64,000 nt of DNA from Achromobacter sp. HZ34 (GCF_002209485.1 NZ_NJIX01000008.1:1-64000); one strand, 5' to 3'; shown: positions 52,455 through 63,267, counted from the first letter of the stretch. The notes: generated by a model from the sequence alone, not told the origin. Translations and numbers: made by a program.

Positions 52455-53890
52455 AGACGCCCGCTGCGGCTGGGGCGATGCCTGGCGCGACGCGGCCGCC
52501 TGCTGCGGCTGATGGGACGCTTGGCGCAACGCAGAAGCCCGCTGCGGCTGATGCGACCCCTGGCGCGACGGAGACGACGCGCGCGGCGCAGCGGCGGGTG
52601 GCGGTGGTAGGCGCTGGCTGGGCCGGCTTGGCAGCGGCGGTGGCTTTGCATGATCGGGGCTATGCCGTGACGGTGCTCGAAGCGGGGCGTACGCCCGGCG
52701 GACGGGCGCGGCGCGTCACGCACGCGGACTTCGATTTGCCCCTGGATAACGGGCAACACATTCTTCTGGGCGCCTACAGCGATACGTTGGCGCTGATGCG
52801 GCGGCTGGGCTGCGAGCCGGACCGCTTGCTGGCCCGGCTGCCGCTGGCCCTGGCCAGCCTGGACGGCGCCTTCCGGCTGCGGGCACCGCGACTGCCGGCG
52901 CCTTTGCATGCGGCGTACGCGCTGCTGACGGCGCGGGGGTTGGATGGGTCGGCCCGCATGGCGGCCCTGCGGCTGATGCGGGCCTTGCAGCGTGCGCAAT
53001 GGCGGTTGCCGGCGGCGGACAGCGTGGCGGATCTGCTGGCGCGGCATGGACAGCCGGAAAGCGCCGTGCGGTGGCTGTGGGAACCTTTATGCCTGGCGGC
53101 CTTGAACACACCCGTCGCGCAGGCCGATGCCCAGCTCTTCGCCCATGTCTTGCGTGACAGCCTGGCCGGCGCACGGGCGGCGTCCGACCTGCTGCTGCCG
53201 CGCGTCGATCTTTCCGCGCTGTGGCCGGATGCCGCGGCGGCGCTGTGCGACGTGCGCTATGGCGTGACGGTTCGTCTGGTCGAGCCCTCGGCGGATGGTG
53301 TTCGCATCGATGGCGACTTCTACGACGCAGCCATCCTGGCCGTGCCACCTGCCAACGCCGCTCGGTTACTGGGCGCGGCGCTGGGCGATCGTTTGGCCGG
53401 CTTCGAATATTCCCCCATCGCAACCTTGAATCTGCGTCTGGACGCGCCTTGGCGCTTGCCCATGCCCATGATGATGTTGCGTGAAGACGCCGCGCGGGGC
53501 CACGATGGGCAATGGCTGTTCGACCGCGCCGGGTTGGCGGGCGATTCGTCACGCGGGGAATTGTCCATCGTCGTCAGCGCCGCGGCGCGGCTGGCGGATC
53601 GGCTGGCGCGGGATGACCGTGCCGCGGTCATGGCGCCGCTCATCGAGCAAGTGCGCGAACAGGCTGTGCGCGGAGGCCTGGCGGACTTGCCTGCCATCGC
53701 GCATGCGGAACTGCTGGTCGACAAACGTGCGACGTTTTCAGCTACGCCGGGTCTGGCGCGGCCTGGCAACGCCACGCCTTGGCCTGCGCTATGCCTGGCC
53801 GGGGACTGGACAGACACCGGCTATCCCGCCGTCCTCGAAGGCGCCGTCCGCAGCGGCCAACGCGCCGCCACACTGATCGCGGGGCGTTGA
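52451..53890 (+). CDS. hpnE: Hydroxysqualene dehydroxylase HpnE
   Basis: Encodes 479 residues of an FAD-dependent amine-oxidase-like enzyme that reduces hydroxysqualene to squalene. The FAD-binding motif RVAVVGAGWAGLAAAVAL begins only at about residue 47 because the N-terminus carries three 13-residue repeats. C-terminal FAD contact is CLAGDWTDTGYPAVLEGAVRSG. The start is set by the ATGA overlap with hpnD. No squalene-hopene cyclase is in the window. Confidence 0.93.
   Translation: MKTPAAAGAMPGATRPPAAADGTLGATQKPAAADATPGATETTRAAQRRVAVVGAGWAGLAAAVALHDRGYAVTVLEAGRTPGGRARRVTHADFDLPLDNGQHILLGAYSDTLALMRRLGCEPDRLLARLPLALASLDGAFRLRAPRLPAPLHAAYALLTARGLDGSARMAALRLMRALQRAQWRLPAADSVADLLARHGQPESAVRWLWEPLCLAALNTPVAQADAQLFAHVLRDSLAGARAASDLLLPRVDLSALWPDAAAALCDVRYGVTVRLVEPSADGVRIDGDFYDAAILAVPPANAARLLGAALGDRLAGFEYSPIATLNLRLDAPWRLPMPMMMLREDAARGHDGQWLFDRAGLAGDSSRGELSIVVSAAARLADRLARDDRAAVMAPLIEQVREQAVRGGLADLPAIAHAELLVDKRATFSATPGLARPGNATPWPALCLAGDWTDTGYPAVLEGAVRSGQRAATLIAGR
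52454..52570 (+). repeat. Three 39-bp tandem repeats at the start of hpnE
   Basis: The 13-codon units 52454-52492, 52493-52531 and 52532-52570 encode KTPAAAGAMPGAT, RPPAAADGTLGAT and QKPAAADATPGAT. They form an Ala/Pro-rich, probably disordered N-terminal tail before the FAD fold. Tandem arrangement suggests slippage or unequal exchange. Confidence 0.8.
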
Positions 53891-53906
53891 CGCTATCGCG
53901 AGATGT

Positions 53907-54296
53907 TCAGCCCAGCGCCCGCACGGTGAACAGGCCCGCTGCGGTCAGTAGCAGGGAGCCGGCCAGGCTGATGCTTGCGTACAGTACCGCGCCGCCATAT
54001 TCGCCCCGCTCCAGCATGCCCACGGTTTCGGCCGAGAACGTCGAGAACGTGGTCAGGCCGCCCAGGAAGCCCGTGATGCAGGCCAGCCGCACCCAGGCGG
54101 GCCAATCGGGATGCGACGCGACCAAGGCCACCATGATGCCGATCACGTAGCCACCGCCCAGGTTGGCCGCCAGCGTCCCCCACGGCATGCCCTCGGATCG
54201 GTTCATCACGAGAGCAAGCAGCCAACGCAACCATGCGCCACAGGCGGCCCCCAGGCCGATAGCGAGGAAGTTCAGCGGGGAAAGCAGCGGCAGCAT
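53907..54296 (-). CDS. crcB: Fluoride ion transporter CrcB
   Basis: Encodes 129 residues with four membrane helices. CrcB/Fluc dimers export fluoride. The signature GFLGGLTTFSTFSAE and the N-terminal GAACGAWLRWLLAL are conserved, as is NLGGGYVIGIM. The upstream leader does not show a convincing fluoride riboswitch. Convergent with hpnE and divergent from the acyl-CoA ligase. Confidence 0.94.
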   Translation of the reverse strand: MLPLLSPLNFLAIGLGAACGAWLRWLLALVMNRSEGMPWGTLAANLGGGYVIGIMVALVASHPDWPAWVRLACITGFLGGLTTFSTFSAETVGMLERGEYGGAVLYASISLAGSLLLTAAGLFTVRALG

Positions 54297-54557
54297 GGCA
54301 TTCCTTGGGCCAACGAGGAACGCCCATTATCGCCAGCGAAGGCTCGCCGTCAACGCATGCGGCCGCGCCACATGATTCGTATCGGGTGAGTAAAACCATT
54401 GCGCCCCCCTTCCAGCCCCATCGCGCGAAGAAGCTTGTATAAAGAAGCCAATTCGCCCCGACCATCCGTAGCGCAAGACGCACTGGCGGGATTTGAAATC
54501 AAGCTGGTCATATTACGAACCATTCCGAGAAACCAGCCAGCATCAGGAGACACAACC

Positions 54558-56216
54558 ATGAGCTATGCAAAAGGCGCCACAGACGTCCCCCTCATCGAAC
54601 AAACCATCGGCGACTTTTTCGACGGCATGGTCGAAAAGCAGCCTGGCCGCGATGCCCTCATCAGCCGCCACGAAGGCCGCCGTTTCACCTACCGCGAGTT
54701 GCAAGCCGAGTCGAACAAGCTGGCCAGCGCACTCCTGAAGCTTGGCCTGGTCCCGGGTGACCGTGTCGGTATCTGGTCCCACAACAACGTTGCCTGGGTG
54801 CTGCTACAGATAGCCACCGCCAAGGCGGGACTGATACTCGTCAACATCAACCCGGCCTACCGCACGGCCGAACTGGAATATGCACTGAACAAGGCGGGCT
54901 GCAAGGCGCTGGTAACGATGGCGAAGTTCAAGACCAGCGACTACCTTGGCATGCTGCGCGAGCTGGGCCCCACGCGCCTGCCGCGCCTGCAACATATTTT
55001 CTGGATCGACGACGCGGCTGGCGCGGACGTGGAGGACAGCGGCGTGCAGCGCTTCAGCCGCCTGCTCGCCACCGGCGACTCCACCGACCCCGCCGTGGCG
55101 CAAGTGCAGAAGCGCCTGAAGGCGACCGACCCCATCAATATCCAGTTCACCAGCGGGACCACGGGCTTTCCGAAAGGGGCCACGCTCACGCACCGCAACA
55201 TCCTCAACAACGGCTTCTTCGTCGGCGAATGCATGAAGCTGTCGCCCGCCGACAGGCTGTGCATTCCCGTGCCGCTGTATCACTGCTTCGGCATGGTGCT
55301 CGGCAACCTGGCCTGCCTGACGCACGGCTCGGCCATCGTCTACCCGAACGATGGTTTCGATCCCCTCACCGTGCTCGAAACGGTGCAGGCGGAAAAATGC
55401 ACCGGGCTGCACGGTGTCCCCACCATGTTCATCGCCGAACTCGATCATGCGCGCTTCAAGGAGTTCGATCTCTCGACGCTGCGCACCGGCATCATGGCTG
55501 GCTCGCCCTGCCCCACCGAGGTGATGAAGCGCGTGGTCGAACAGATGAACCTGCGCGAGATCACCATCGCCTACGGCATGACCGAGACCAGTCCGGTCAG
55601 TTGCCAGAGCAGTGTCGTGACGCCGCTGGACAAGCGTGTGTCCACCGTCGGCACGGTCCAGCCGCACCTGGAAGTGAAGATCATCGATCCCGGTACCGGC
55701 GCGCTGGTCCCGGCGGGCCAGTCGGGCGAGCTCTGCACCCGCGGCTACTCGGTGATGCACGGCTACTGGGAAGACGCGCCCAAGACACGCGAAGTCATCG
55801 ACGCCGAACAGTGGATGCACACGGGCGACCTCGCCACCATGGATGCCGAGGGCTACGTCAAGATCGTCGGCCGTATCAAGGACTTGGTGATCCGGGGCGG
55901 CGAAAACATCTATCCGCGCGAGATCGAGGAATTCCTGTATCGCCATCCGAAGATCCAGGACGTGCAGGTGGTAGGCCTGCCCGATCGGAAATACGGCGAA
56001 GAACTCTGCGCATGGATCATCGTCAAACCGGGCCAGACGGCCACCGACACCGAGATCCGCGACTTCTGCCAAGGCCAGATCGCGCACTACAAGGTGCCCA
56101 GGTACATCCAGTTCGTGACCGAATTTCCCATGACGGTGACCGGCAAGATCCAGAAATTCAAGATCCGCGAGGCCATGAAGGCCCAGCTTGGCCTGGATGA
56201 CGCCGATACCGCCTGA
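54558..56216 (+). CDS. Acyl-CoA ligase (AMP-binding, FadD-like)
   Basis: Encodes 552 residues activating a fatty or other carboxylic acid to its CoA ester via an acyl-adenylate. P-loop [31 protein letters not shown], the hinge [23 protein letters not shown] and the catalytic Lys in [13 protein letters not shown] are present. The ATG at 54558 has an agga(ga) ribosome site; the open frame to 54399 is extension. Substrate chain length cannot be told. A strong shared terminator closes it against thrC. Confidence 0.9.
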   Translation: MSYAKGATDVPLIEQTIGDFFDGMVEKQPGRDALISRHEGRRFTYRELQAESNKLASALLKLGLVPGDRVGIWSHNNVAWVLLQIATAKAGLILVNINPAYRTAELEYALNKAGCKALVTMAKFKTSDYLGMLRELGPTRLPRLQHIFWIDDAAGADVEDSGVQRFSRLLATGDSTDPAVAQVQKRLKATDPINIQFTSGTTGFPKGATLTHRNILNNGFFVGECMKLSPADRLCIPVPLYHCFGMVLGNLACLTHGSAIVYPNDGFDPLTVLETVQAEKCTGLHGVPTMFIAELDHARFKEFDLSTLRTGIMAGSPCPTEVMKRVVEQMNLREITIAYGMTETSPVSCQSSVVTPLDKRVSTVGTVQPHLEVKIIDPGTGALVPAGQSGELCTRGYSVMHGYWEDAPKTREVIDAEQWMHTGDLATMDAEGYVKIVGRIKDLVIRGGENIYPREIEEFLYRHPKIQDVQVVGLPDRKYGEELCAWIIVKPGQTATDTEIRDFCQGQIAHYKVPRYIQFVTEFPMTVTGKIQKFKIREAMKAQLGLDDADTA

Positions 56217-56241
56217 GGCGCCCACGGCTGAACGGAAATGA

Positions 56242-56266
56242 CAAAGGGGGCTGGCAGCCCCCTTTG
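56242..56266. terminator. Bidirectional terminator between the acyl-CoA ligase and thrC
   Basis: The arms caaagggggct (56242-56252) and agccccctttg (56256-56266) form a perfect 11-bp stem with a ggc loop. T-rich ends lie within the stem rather than after it. It sits between convergent genes. Confidence 0.75.
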
Positions 56267-56306
56267 CATCACCCTGTGGACGCGTCCACGTGCGTCCGCG
56301 CGTGGC

Positions 56307-57716
56307 TTACAGCGCCGCGTGCGCCCGCACGTAGGCCCGCACGGCCTCGGCGTCATTGTCCATGACTTCGAAGCGCTGCGGCAGCGACTCCAGGCCCGCC
56401 AGCGCGGCAGGCGCAGGAGCCGGACGGCCCAGGGCTTCCTGAATGGTGTCGGAGAACTTCGCCGGCAAGGCGGTTTCCAGCACCACCATGGGAATGCCCG
56501 GCTCGACGAACGCCCGCGCCACCTTCACGCCATCGGCGGTGTGCGGATCGATCAGCACGCCGGACGCATCGTACGTCGCGCGGATGGTCGCCAGGCGGTC
56601 GGCATGCGAGCTGGCGCCGGCCACGAAACCATAGTTGTCGCCGAATTCGCCCAACTGCCCCGACAGGTCGAAATAACCGTCCTGCGCCAATTGGGTCCAC
56701 AGGGCTTTCACGCGAGCGCCATCGGCACCCACCAGATCGAAGATGAAGCGCTCGAAGTTCGACGCGCGCGAGATATCCATCGACGGGCTGGACGTGGCAT
56801 GCGTCTGCTGCGCCGATCGCGGCCGATAGATGCCGGTGCGGAAGAATTCTTCCAGCACGTTGTTCTCGTTGGTGGCCAGCACCAGGCGGCGGATGGGCAG
56901 ACCCATGCGGCGCGCGATATGGCCCGCCAGGATGTTGCCGAAATTGCCCGACGGCACCGCGAAGGACACCTGCTCGCCAGCCTTCTTGGTGGCGCGCAGC
57001 CAGCCATGCACGTAGTACACGATCTGGGAGGCGATGCGCCCCCAGTTGATCGAGTTGACCGCGCCGATATGGCAGGCCGACTTGAATTCCAGGTCGCCGG
57101 CCAGCGCCTTGACGATGTCCTGGCAGTCGTCGAACACACCGCGCACTGCGATGTTGTGGATGTTGGCGTCCTGCAGCGAATACATCTGCGCGCGCTGGAA
57201 GGCGCTCATGCGGCCATGCGGCGACAGCATGAACACGGACACCCCTTTCTTGCCGCGCAAGGCATATTCCGCCGCCGAACCGGTATCACCCGAGGTCGCG
57301 CCCAGGATGTTGAGCGTGGTGCCGCGCTTGGTCAGCACGTATTCGAAAGCCTGGCCCAGGAACTGCATGGCCATGTCCTTGAACGCCAGCGTCGGACCTT
57401 CCGACAGCCCAAGCAGGCTCAGCTTGTCGTCCAGTGGACGCAGCGGCACGATGTCCTCGCTGCCGAAGATGGCCGGCGTGTAGGCGGCGTGCGTCAGGCG
57501 GCGCAGGTCGGCGGCGGGGATGTCGGTGATGAACAGCGACAGCACCTCGAACGCCAGGTCCGCATAGGGCAGCGCGCGCCAGGCTTCCAGTTGCGCGGCC
57601 GTCAGCTTGGGCAGCGTCTGCGGTACCGCCAGGCCGCCGTCCGGCGCCAGGCCTTCGAGCAGGATGTCGGAGAAAGGCAGCGGCGCCATGCCGCCACGGG
57701 TGGATACGTAGTTCAT
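56307..57716 (-). CDS. thrC: Threonine synthase
   Basis: Encodes 469 residues converting O-phosphohomoserine to threonine with PLP. The PLP-lysine is Lys113 in GPTLAFKDMAMQFLG. The N-terminus [32 protein letters not shown] and ATSGDTGSAAEYALRGKKGVSVFMLSPHGRMSAFQ are typical. Start overlaps the hom stop (ATGA), so hom and thrC are coupled. Confidence 0.97.
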   Translation of the reverse strand: MNYVSTRGGMAPLPFSDILLEGLAPDGGLAVPQTLPKLTAAQLEAWRALPYADLAFEVLSLFITDIPAADLRRLTHAAYTPAIFGSEDIVPLRPLDDKLSLLGLSEGPTLAFKDMAMQFLGQAFEYVLTKRGTTLNILGATSGDTGSAAEYALRGKKGVSVFMLSPHGRMSAFQRAQMYSLQDANIHNIAVRGVFDDCQDIVKALAGDLEFKSACHIGAVNSINWGRIASQIVYYVHGWLRATKKAGEQVSFAVPSGNFGNILAGHIARRMGLPIRRLVLATNENNVLEEFFRTGIYRPRSAQQTHATSSPSMDISRASNFERFIFDLVGADGARVKALWTQLAQDGYFDLSGQLGEFGDNYGFVAGASSHADRLATIRATYDASGVLIDPHTADGVKVARAFVEPGIPMVVLETALPAKFSDTIQEALGRPAPAPAALAGLESLPQRFEVMDNDAEAVRAYVRAHAAL

Positions 57717-59017
57717 GCCAGGCTCTCCATGCGGATGCGCGTCACCTTGGATCGCACGAAAGCCATCGCCTCGATGCGGGCGATGGCCTGGTTGACGTCT
57801 CCTTCCACCGCTTCATGCGTGAGAAAGATGATGTCGGCGCCGCCAATGTTGGATGGCTGCTGGATCATGGAGCCGATGGAAATCGCCTTCTCGGCCAGGA
57901 TGCGGGCAATGTCGGCCAGCACGCCAGGCTGGTCGTCCACCCGCAGGCGCAGGTAGTAGGACGTCGACACCTTCTCGATCGGCAGGATGGGCGTGTCCGA
58001 CATGGCATCGGGCTGGAAGGCCAGATGCGGCACGCGGTTGCCCGGATCGGCGGTGTGTAGGCGCGTGACGTCGACCAGGTCGGCCACCACGGCCGAGGCG
58101 GTCGGCTCTTCGCCCGCGCCCTGGCCGTAATACAGCGTGGGGCCGACGGCGTCGCCGCGCACCAGCACGGCATTCATGGGGCCTTCCACATTGGCCAGCA
58201 GGCGGGTGCTGGGCACCAGCGCGGGATGCACGCGCAGCTCGATGCCTTCAGGGCGGCGGCGCGTGATGCCCAGCAGCTTGATGCGATAGCCCAGGCGCTC
58301 GGCGTGGGCAATGTCTTCCTGCGCCAGCTGCGAAATGCCTTCGACATAAGCCTTGTCGAACTGCACCGGCACGCCGAAGGCCAGCGACGCCAGCAGCGTC
58401 AGCTTGTGCGCGGCATCCACGCCCTCGACGTCGAAGGTGGGATCGGCTTCGGCATAGCCCAGGCGCTGCGCCTCGGCCAGCACCTCGGCGAAAGGCAGCC
58501 CGCGGCTGCGCATTTCCGACAGGATGAAGTTGGTGGTGCCGTTGATGATGCCGGCCACCCACTGGATGCGGTTGGCGGTCAGGCCTTCGCGGATCGCCTT
58601 GATGATGGGAATGCCGCCGGCCACGGCGGCCTCGAAGGCCACCATCACGCCCCGCGCGGAGGCGGCGGCGAAGATTTCATTGCCGTGTTTGGCCAGCAGC
58701 GCCTTGTTGGCGGTGACCACGTGCTTGCCCTGCGCGATGGCCTCCAGGACCAGTTCACGCGCCAGCGTATCGCCGCCGATCAGCTCGACCACGATATCGA
58801 TGCTGGGGTCGCGCACGACATCCAGCGGGTTGGTGGTGATCGTCGCACCGCTGCCCACGCGGCTGGTCGCCTTGATCGTATCGCGCACGGCGATGTGGGT
58901 GACTTCGATACGCCGGCCCGCGCGACGCGCGATTTCTTCCGCGTTGCGCGACAGCACCGTCCAGGTACCGCCACCTACCACTCCAAGGCCCAGCAGGCCT
59001 ACCTTCATGGGATTCAT
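57713..59017 (-). CDS. hom: Homoserine dehydrogenase
   Basis: Encodes 434 residues. The NAD(P) site is [14 protein letters not shown]. The catalytic domain contains [14 protein letters not shown] and [27 protein letters not shown]. The C-terminal ACT domain (about 350-430: [33 protein letters not shown]) usually gives threonine feedback. Start overlaps the alaC stop (ATGA at 59014-59017). Confidence 0.97.
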   Translation of the reverse strand: MNPMKVGLLGLGVVGGGTWTVLSRNAEEIARRAGRRIEVTHIAVRDTIKATSRVGSGATITTNPLDVVRDPSIDIVVELIGGDTLARELVLEAIAQGKHVVTANKALLAKHGNEIFAAASARGVMVAFEAAVAGGIPIIKAIREGLTANRIQWVAGIINGTTNFILSEMRSRGLPFAEVLAEAQRLGYAEADPTFDVEGVDAAHKLTLLASLAFGVPVQFDKAYVEGISQLAQEDIAHAERLGYRIKLLGITRRRPEGIELRVHPALVPSTRLLANVEGPMNAVLVRGDAVGPTLYYGQGAGEEPTASAVVADLVDVTRLHTADPGNRVPHLAFQPDAMSDTPILPIEKVSTSYYLRLRVDDQPGVLADIARILAEKAISIGSMIQQPSNIGGADIIFLTHEAVEGDVNQAIARIEAMAFVRSKVTRIRMESLA

Positions 59018-60201
59018 TTCAGCAATCCGTCCTTGCGGAACATTTCTTTAATGCCGCGCACCGCCTGACGGGTGCGTTGCTCGTTTTCGATCAGGGCGAA
59101 GCGAACATATTCGTCGCCGTATTCGCCGAAACCTATGCCAGGTGACACCGCCACCTTGGCGTCGGCCAGCACCCGCTTGGAGAACTCCAGCGAGCCCATG
59201 GCCCGGTAGGGCTCGGGTATCCGCGCCCATATGTACATGGAGGCTTTTGGAACCTCCACGTCCCAGCCGGCTTCGTGCAGGCCTTTAGCCAGCACATCGC
59301 GGCGGCTGCGATATTGTTCGACCACCTCGTCGACGCAGTCCTGCGGCCCTTCCAGCGCGGCGATCGCTGCCACCTGGATGGGCGTGAACGTACCGTAGTC
59401 GTGATAGCTCTTGATGCGTGCCAGCGCATGCACCAGTTCGCGGTTGCCCACCATGTAGCCGATCCGCCAGCCGGCCATGTTGTAGCTCTTGCTCATGGTG
59501 AAGAATTCCACCGCCACGTCGCGCGCGCCGGGCACCTGCATGATGGACGGCGCTACATAGCCGTCGAAGCAGATGTCAGCGTACGCCAGGTCGTGCACCA
59601 CCAGGATGTCGTGTTCCCTGGCCAGTGCGACCACGCGCTCGAAAAAAGACAGGTCGACGCACTGGGCGGTGGGATTGCTGGGAAAGCCCAGCACCATCAT
59701 CTTGGGCTTGGGTATGGATTCGCGCACCGCGCGTTCCAGTTCCTCGAAGAAATCCACGCCCGGCGTCATGCGCACCGAACGGATATTGGCGCCGGCGATC
59801 ACCGCGCCATAGATATGGATGGGATAGCTGGGATTGGGCACCAGCACGGTGTCGCCCTGGTCCAGGGTGGCCAGCATCAGGTGCGCCAGGCCTTCCTTGG
59901 AACCGATGGTGACGATGGCTTCCGAATCGGGATCGATATCCACCGCGTAGCGGCGCTGGTACCAGGTCGAAATCGCCTTGCGCAGCCGCGGGATGCCCTT
60001 GGAAACCGAATAGCCGTGGGTATCGGCTCGCGTGGCGGCCTCGACCAGCTTGTCCACGATATGGCCCGGCGTGGGGCCATCCGGATTGCCCATGGACATG
60101 TCGATGATGTCCTCGCCCCGACGCCGTGCCGCCATTTTCAGCTCGCCCGTGATATTGAATACGTAGGGCGGCAGGCGCTCGATGCGCGAGAATTTCCTCA
60201 T
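59014..60201 (-). CDS. alaC: Alanine-synthesising transaminase AlaC
   Basis: Encodes 395 residues of the class I PLP aminotransferases. PLP-lysine is Lys238 in [17 protein letters not shown]. The N-terminus [36 protein letters not shown] is diagnostic of the AlaC/YfdZ group, which makes alanine from pyruvate and glutamate. Head of alaC-hom-thrC, with an aagga ribosome site before the ATG. This order is common in betaproteobacteria. Confidence 0.92.
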   Translation of the reverse strand: MRKFSRIERLPPYVFNITGELKMAARRRGEDIIDMSMGNPDGPTPGHIVDKLVEAATRADTHGYSVSKGIPRLRKAISTWYQRRYAVDIDPDSEAIVTIGSKEGLAHLMLATLDQGDTVLVPNPSYPIHIYGAVIAGANIRSVRMTPGVDFFEELERAVRESIPKPKMMVLGFPSNPTAQCVDLSFFERVVALAREHDILVVHDLAYADICFDGYVAPSIMQVPGARDVAVEFFTMSKSYNMAGWRIGYMVGNRELVHALARIKSYHDYGTFTPIQVAAIAALEGPQDCVDEVVEQYRSRRDVLAKGLHEAGWDVEVPKASMYIWARIPEPYRAMGSLEFSKRVLADAKVAVSPGIGFGEYGDEYVRFALIENEQRTRQAVRGIKEMFRKDGLLK

Positions 60202-60391
60202 GACGAGAATCCTTGGGCGAACAGGGGGATTTGGGGCGAATTAAGGCGGAACCCGATAATCTAGCCTAACGCGGCCCCCTGGGCAAATTGAGCGAAAAGG
60301 GACCGTTCCCCCGTGCTTTCCCCTGTATATCCCGCGCAACATGCCGGCATCACGATGCGCTATCATCCACCCAACAAGCCGGAGCCATTTA

Positions 60392-60850
60392 TTGAAGCTG
60401 CATACTGATCCTGCGTCGGCTGCCTTGAATACAGTCACCGCCTATGGCGATGACTATATCGAAGTCAACCAGGTACGCTTTTCCCACGCGGTCGCCTTCG
60501 GCCCTGAAGGCCCCGTCGCCCACTGGCCGGTCCAGGCGCCAGACCAGATCACCCCTGAACTCTTGCGCCAGGCCGCCGGATTGCCGGAAGCGGTGCGCGA
60601 CCCCCTGGCCTTTCTCGACGAAGCCGAGGGCGCGCCAGCGCCCCTGCCGCCCGACGCCCCCGAAGTGCTGCTCATCGGCACCGGCGCGCGCCAGAAATTC
60701 CTGGCGCCCGACGTGTTGCGGCCCCTGTTGAAGGCCGGCATCGGGATCGAGGTGATGGATACCCAGGCGGCCGCCCGAACTTACAACATCCTGATGTCAG
60801 AAGGCCGGCGCGTGGTCGTCGCCCTGATCCCCCAAGGAGCACCGACCTGA
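60392..60850 (+). CDS. Mth938-like domain protein (DUF498)
   Basis: Encodes 152 residues of the Mth938/NDUFAF3-like family (LLIGTGARQKFLAPDVLRPLLKAGIGIEVMDTQAAARTYNILMSEGRRVVVALIP). Function in bacteria unknown; the mitochondrial relative assists complex I assembly. The frame is open from 60341, but a TTG at 60392 lies 7 bases after ggag (60381-60384) and gives the usual N-terminus, so TTG is preferred. Its TGA shares a base with the bcp ATG (TGATG). Confidence 0.85.
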   Translation: MKLHTDPASAALNTVTAYGDDYIEVNQVRFSHAVAFGPEGPVAHWPVQAPDQITPELLRQAAGLPEAVRDPLAFLDEAEGAPAPLPPDAPEVLLIGTGARQKFLAPDVLRPLLKAGIGIEVMDTQAAARTYNILMSEGRRVVVALIPQGAPT

Positions 60851-61314
60851 TGAAGCCTATCATCGGCAAACCCGCGCCGCTTTTCAACGCCGACAGCACG
60901 ATCGGGCCCATCAGCCTGGAACAGTGCCGCGGCCGCGCCGTGGTCCTCTATTTCTATCCCAAGGACAACACGCCGGGCTGCACCACCGAAAGCCAGGACT
61001 TCCGCGATATGCACGCGGACTTCCTGGCGGCCAGCTGTATCGTGCTGGGCATTTCACGCGACTCCCTGAAGTCGCATGAGAACTTCTGCGCCAAATACGA
61101 GCTGCCCTTCCCGCTCATCACCGATGCCGACGAAACCGTGTGCGGTCTGTTCGACGTCATCAAGCAGAAAAATATGTATGGCAAACAGGTGCGTGGTATC
61201 GAACGCAGCACCTTTCTTATCGATGCCTACGGTTTGCTGGTCCAGGAGTGGCGAGGCGTGAAAGTGCCGGGCCATGCCAAGGAAGTCCTGCAAGCCGCCA
61301 AAAGCATAGGTTGA
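60850..61314 (+). CDS. bcp: Peroxiredoxin, Bcp/PrxQ type
   Basis: Encodes 154 residues reducing hydroperoxides. The peroxidatic Cys44 lies in PKDNTPGCTTES. The E. coli-type resolving Cys at +5 is absent; Cys80 (HENFCAKYELPF) matches the alternative position in a later helix, so this is probably a PrxQ with an intramolecular disulfide of that type. Conserved Arg lies in the GIERSTFLID segment. Start fixed by overlap with the Mth938-like gene. Confidence 0.93.
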   Translation: MKPIIGKPAPLFNADSTIGPISLEQCRGRAVVLYFYPKDNTPGCTTESQDFRDMHADFLAASCIVLGISRDSLKSHENFCAKYELPFPLITDADETVCGLFDVIKQKNMYGKQVRGIERSTFLIDAYGLLVQEWRGVKVPGHAKEVLQAAKSIG

Positions 61315-61368
61315 TTTGTTGCCGGCGCGTCTGATCACGCGCTGGCTACCCACAGGAGAGTGACGCTC

Positions 61369-63126
61369 ATGCCGCTTCCGAAGTTGCCCACCCGCCCCGC
61401 CGCTATCCTGACGTTCCCCACGGGCGAAGCCGCTCGTCCAGCATCACCCGCAGCAAAATCCGCAGCCGTTGAACCGGCTACCCTGCAACCCGAACTGGCC
61501 GGCATCACACCAGTGCGGGCAGCCGCGCCTGCCAGGCAGCCGGCGGCGCGCAAGGCAGCCTCTGGAAAGAAAGGGGCCAACCCCGCGGCCCTCGTGCCAT
61601 CCACCGTGCCCGCCGCCCTCAAGCCGGTCACCGACACGGCGCCGGTGGCGTTGCAGCCGTCCGCGGCGTCCGCCGTGCCCACCCCCATCGCCAAGGCTTC
61701 CACCAGGTCCGAGCGCAAGTCGCGCACGCGCGCCGCCAATGCGGCGCGCAAGCTGTTCGTGCTGGACACCAATGTGCTGCTGCACGATCCGACGTCGATC
61801 TTCCGTTTCGAAGAGCACGACATCTTCCTGCCGATGATGACGCTGGAAGAGCTGGATCACCAGAAAAAAGGCATGTCGGAAGTGGCGCGCAACGCCCGCC
61901 AGGTCAGCCGCTCGCTGGACCAGCTGGTGGCGACCGCCACCGACCAGCTGGACCAGGGCGTGGCGCTGAGCGCGCTGGGCAACAAGGACGCCAGCGGCCG
62001 CCTGCTGTTCCAGACCACGGCCATCCACAGCACCCTCCCGTCGGACCTGCCCATGGGCAAGGCCGACAACCAGATCCTTGGCGTGGTGCGCGCCCTGCAG
62101 GAAAAATATACCGATCGTGAAGTGGCGCTGGTGTCCAAGGACATCAACATGCGCCTGAAGGCGCGCGCCCTGGGCATGGCCGCGGAAGACTACTTCAACG
62201 ACCACGTCCTGGAAGATTCCGACCTGCTCTATACCGGCGTCATGATGCTGCCGGAAGACTTCTGGAACAAGCACGGCAAGGACGTCGAATCCTGGCAGCA
62301 GAGCGGCACCACGTTCTACCGTGTGCATGGTCCGCTGTGCGCGCAGTTCGTGGTCAATCAGTTCGTCTACTTCGAAGGCCAGATGCCGCTGTACGCGCAG
62401 GTGCGCGAAGTCAACGGCAAGACGGCGGTGCTGGCGACGTTGCGCGACTACACCCATGGCAAGAACAATGTCTGGGGCATCACCGCGCGCAACCGCGAAC
62501 AGAACTTCGCGATGAACCTGCTGATGAATCCGGACATCGACTTCATCTCCCTGCTGGGCCAGGCCGGTACCGGCAAGACCCTGCTGGCGCTGGCCGCCGG
62601 CTTGACGCAGGTGCTGGAGACCAAGCGCTATACGGAAATCATCATGACCCGCGTCACCGTGCCGGTGGGCGAGGACATCGGTTTCCTGCCGGGCACGGAA
62701 GAGGAAAAGATGCTGCCGTGGATGGGTGCGCTGGAAGACAACCTGGACGTGCTCAACATGGGCGACGGCGAAGGCAATAACGACTGGGGCCGCGCCGCCA
62801 CCATGGACCTGATCCGCTCGCGCATCAAGGTGAAGTCGCTGAACTTCATGCGCGGCCGTACCTTCCTGAACAAGTACCTGATCATCGACGAAGCGCAGAA
62901 CCTGACGCCCAAGCAGATGAAGACGCTGGTCACCCGCGCGGGTCCCGGCACCAAGGTGATCTGCCTGGGCAACATCGCCCAGATCGATACGCCCTACCTG
63001 ACCGAGGGCAGTTCGGGCCTGACCTTCGTGGTCGACCGCTTCAAGGGCTGGCCGCATTCGGGCCACGTCACCTTGCAGCGCGGCGAACGTTCGCGCCTGG
63101 CGGATTACGCGGGAGATGTGTTGTAG
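61369..63126 (+). CDS. PhoH family protein with N-terminal PIN domain
   Basis: Encodes 585 residues. An Ala/Pro/Lys-rich tail of about 120 residues precedes a PIN RNase domain (KLFVLDTNVLLHDPTSIF; acidic residues Asp in LDTN and Glu in TLEELD). The PhoH ATPase/helicase follows with Walker A LGQAGTGKTLLALAAG and Walker B YLIIDEAQNLTPKQMKTLV. PIN-PhoH fusions are RNA helicase/RNase proteins, some in toxin-antitoxin pairs. The ATG at 61369 lies 9 bases after aggaga; the frame opens at a GTG at 61360. Confidence 0.93.
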   Translation: MPLPKLPTRPAAILTFPTGEAARPASPAAKSAAVEPATLQPELAGITPVRAAAPARQPAARKAASGKKGANPAALVPSTVPAALKPVTDTAPVALQPSAASAVPTPIAKASTRSERKSRTRAANAARKLFVLDTNVLLHDPTSIFRFEEHDIFLPMMTLEELDHQKKGMSEVARNARQVSRSLDQLVATATDQLDQGVALSALGNKDASGRLLFQTTAIHSTLPSDLPMGKADNQILGVVRALQEKYTDREVALVSKDINMRLKARALGMAAEDYFNDHVLEDSDLLYTGVMMLPEDFWNKHGKDVESWQQSGTTFYRVHGPLCAQFVVNQFVYFEGQMPLYAQVREVNGKTAVLATLRDYTHGKNNVWGITARNREQNFAMNLLMNPDIDFISLLGQAGTGKTLLALAAGLTQVLETKRYTEIIMTRVTVPVGEDIGFLPGTEEEKMLPWMGALEDNLDVLNMGDGEGNNDWGRAATMDLIRSRIKVKSLNFMRGRTFLNKYLIIDEAQNLTPKQMKTLVTRAGPGTKVICLGNIAQIDTPYLTEGSSGLTFVVDRFKGWPHSGHVTLQRGERSRLADYAGDVL

Positions 63127-63151
63127 GGCGCTGCGTACCCTCTCAGACGCC

Positions 63152-63186
63152 AGGCCGGCGGTGACTTATGCCCCGCCGGCCTTTTT
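63152..63186 (+). terminator. Rho-independent terminator after the PhoH gene
   Basis: The arms aggccggcgg (63152-63161) and ccgccggcct (63173-63182) form a 10-bp stem with an 11-base loop, followed by TTTT. It starts about 25 bases after the stop. Confidence 0.85.
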
Positions 63187-63267
63187 CATGCGTGGTCCTT
63201 TTTGTAAGCACCTTCTTGCGCGACTTGGCGGAGGCGACGCGCCAGCGGCCACGTCGCCCTGCCTGCT

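Noticed and set aside
54297-54420. Fluoride riboswitch in the crcB leader
   Set aside because: A ggcgat is present on the minus strand, but the rest of the conserved pseudoknot pattern is not seen.
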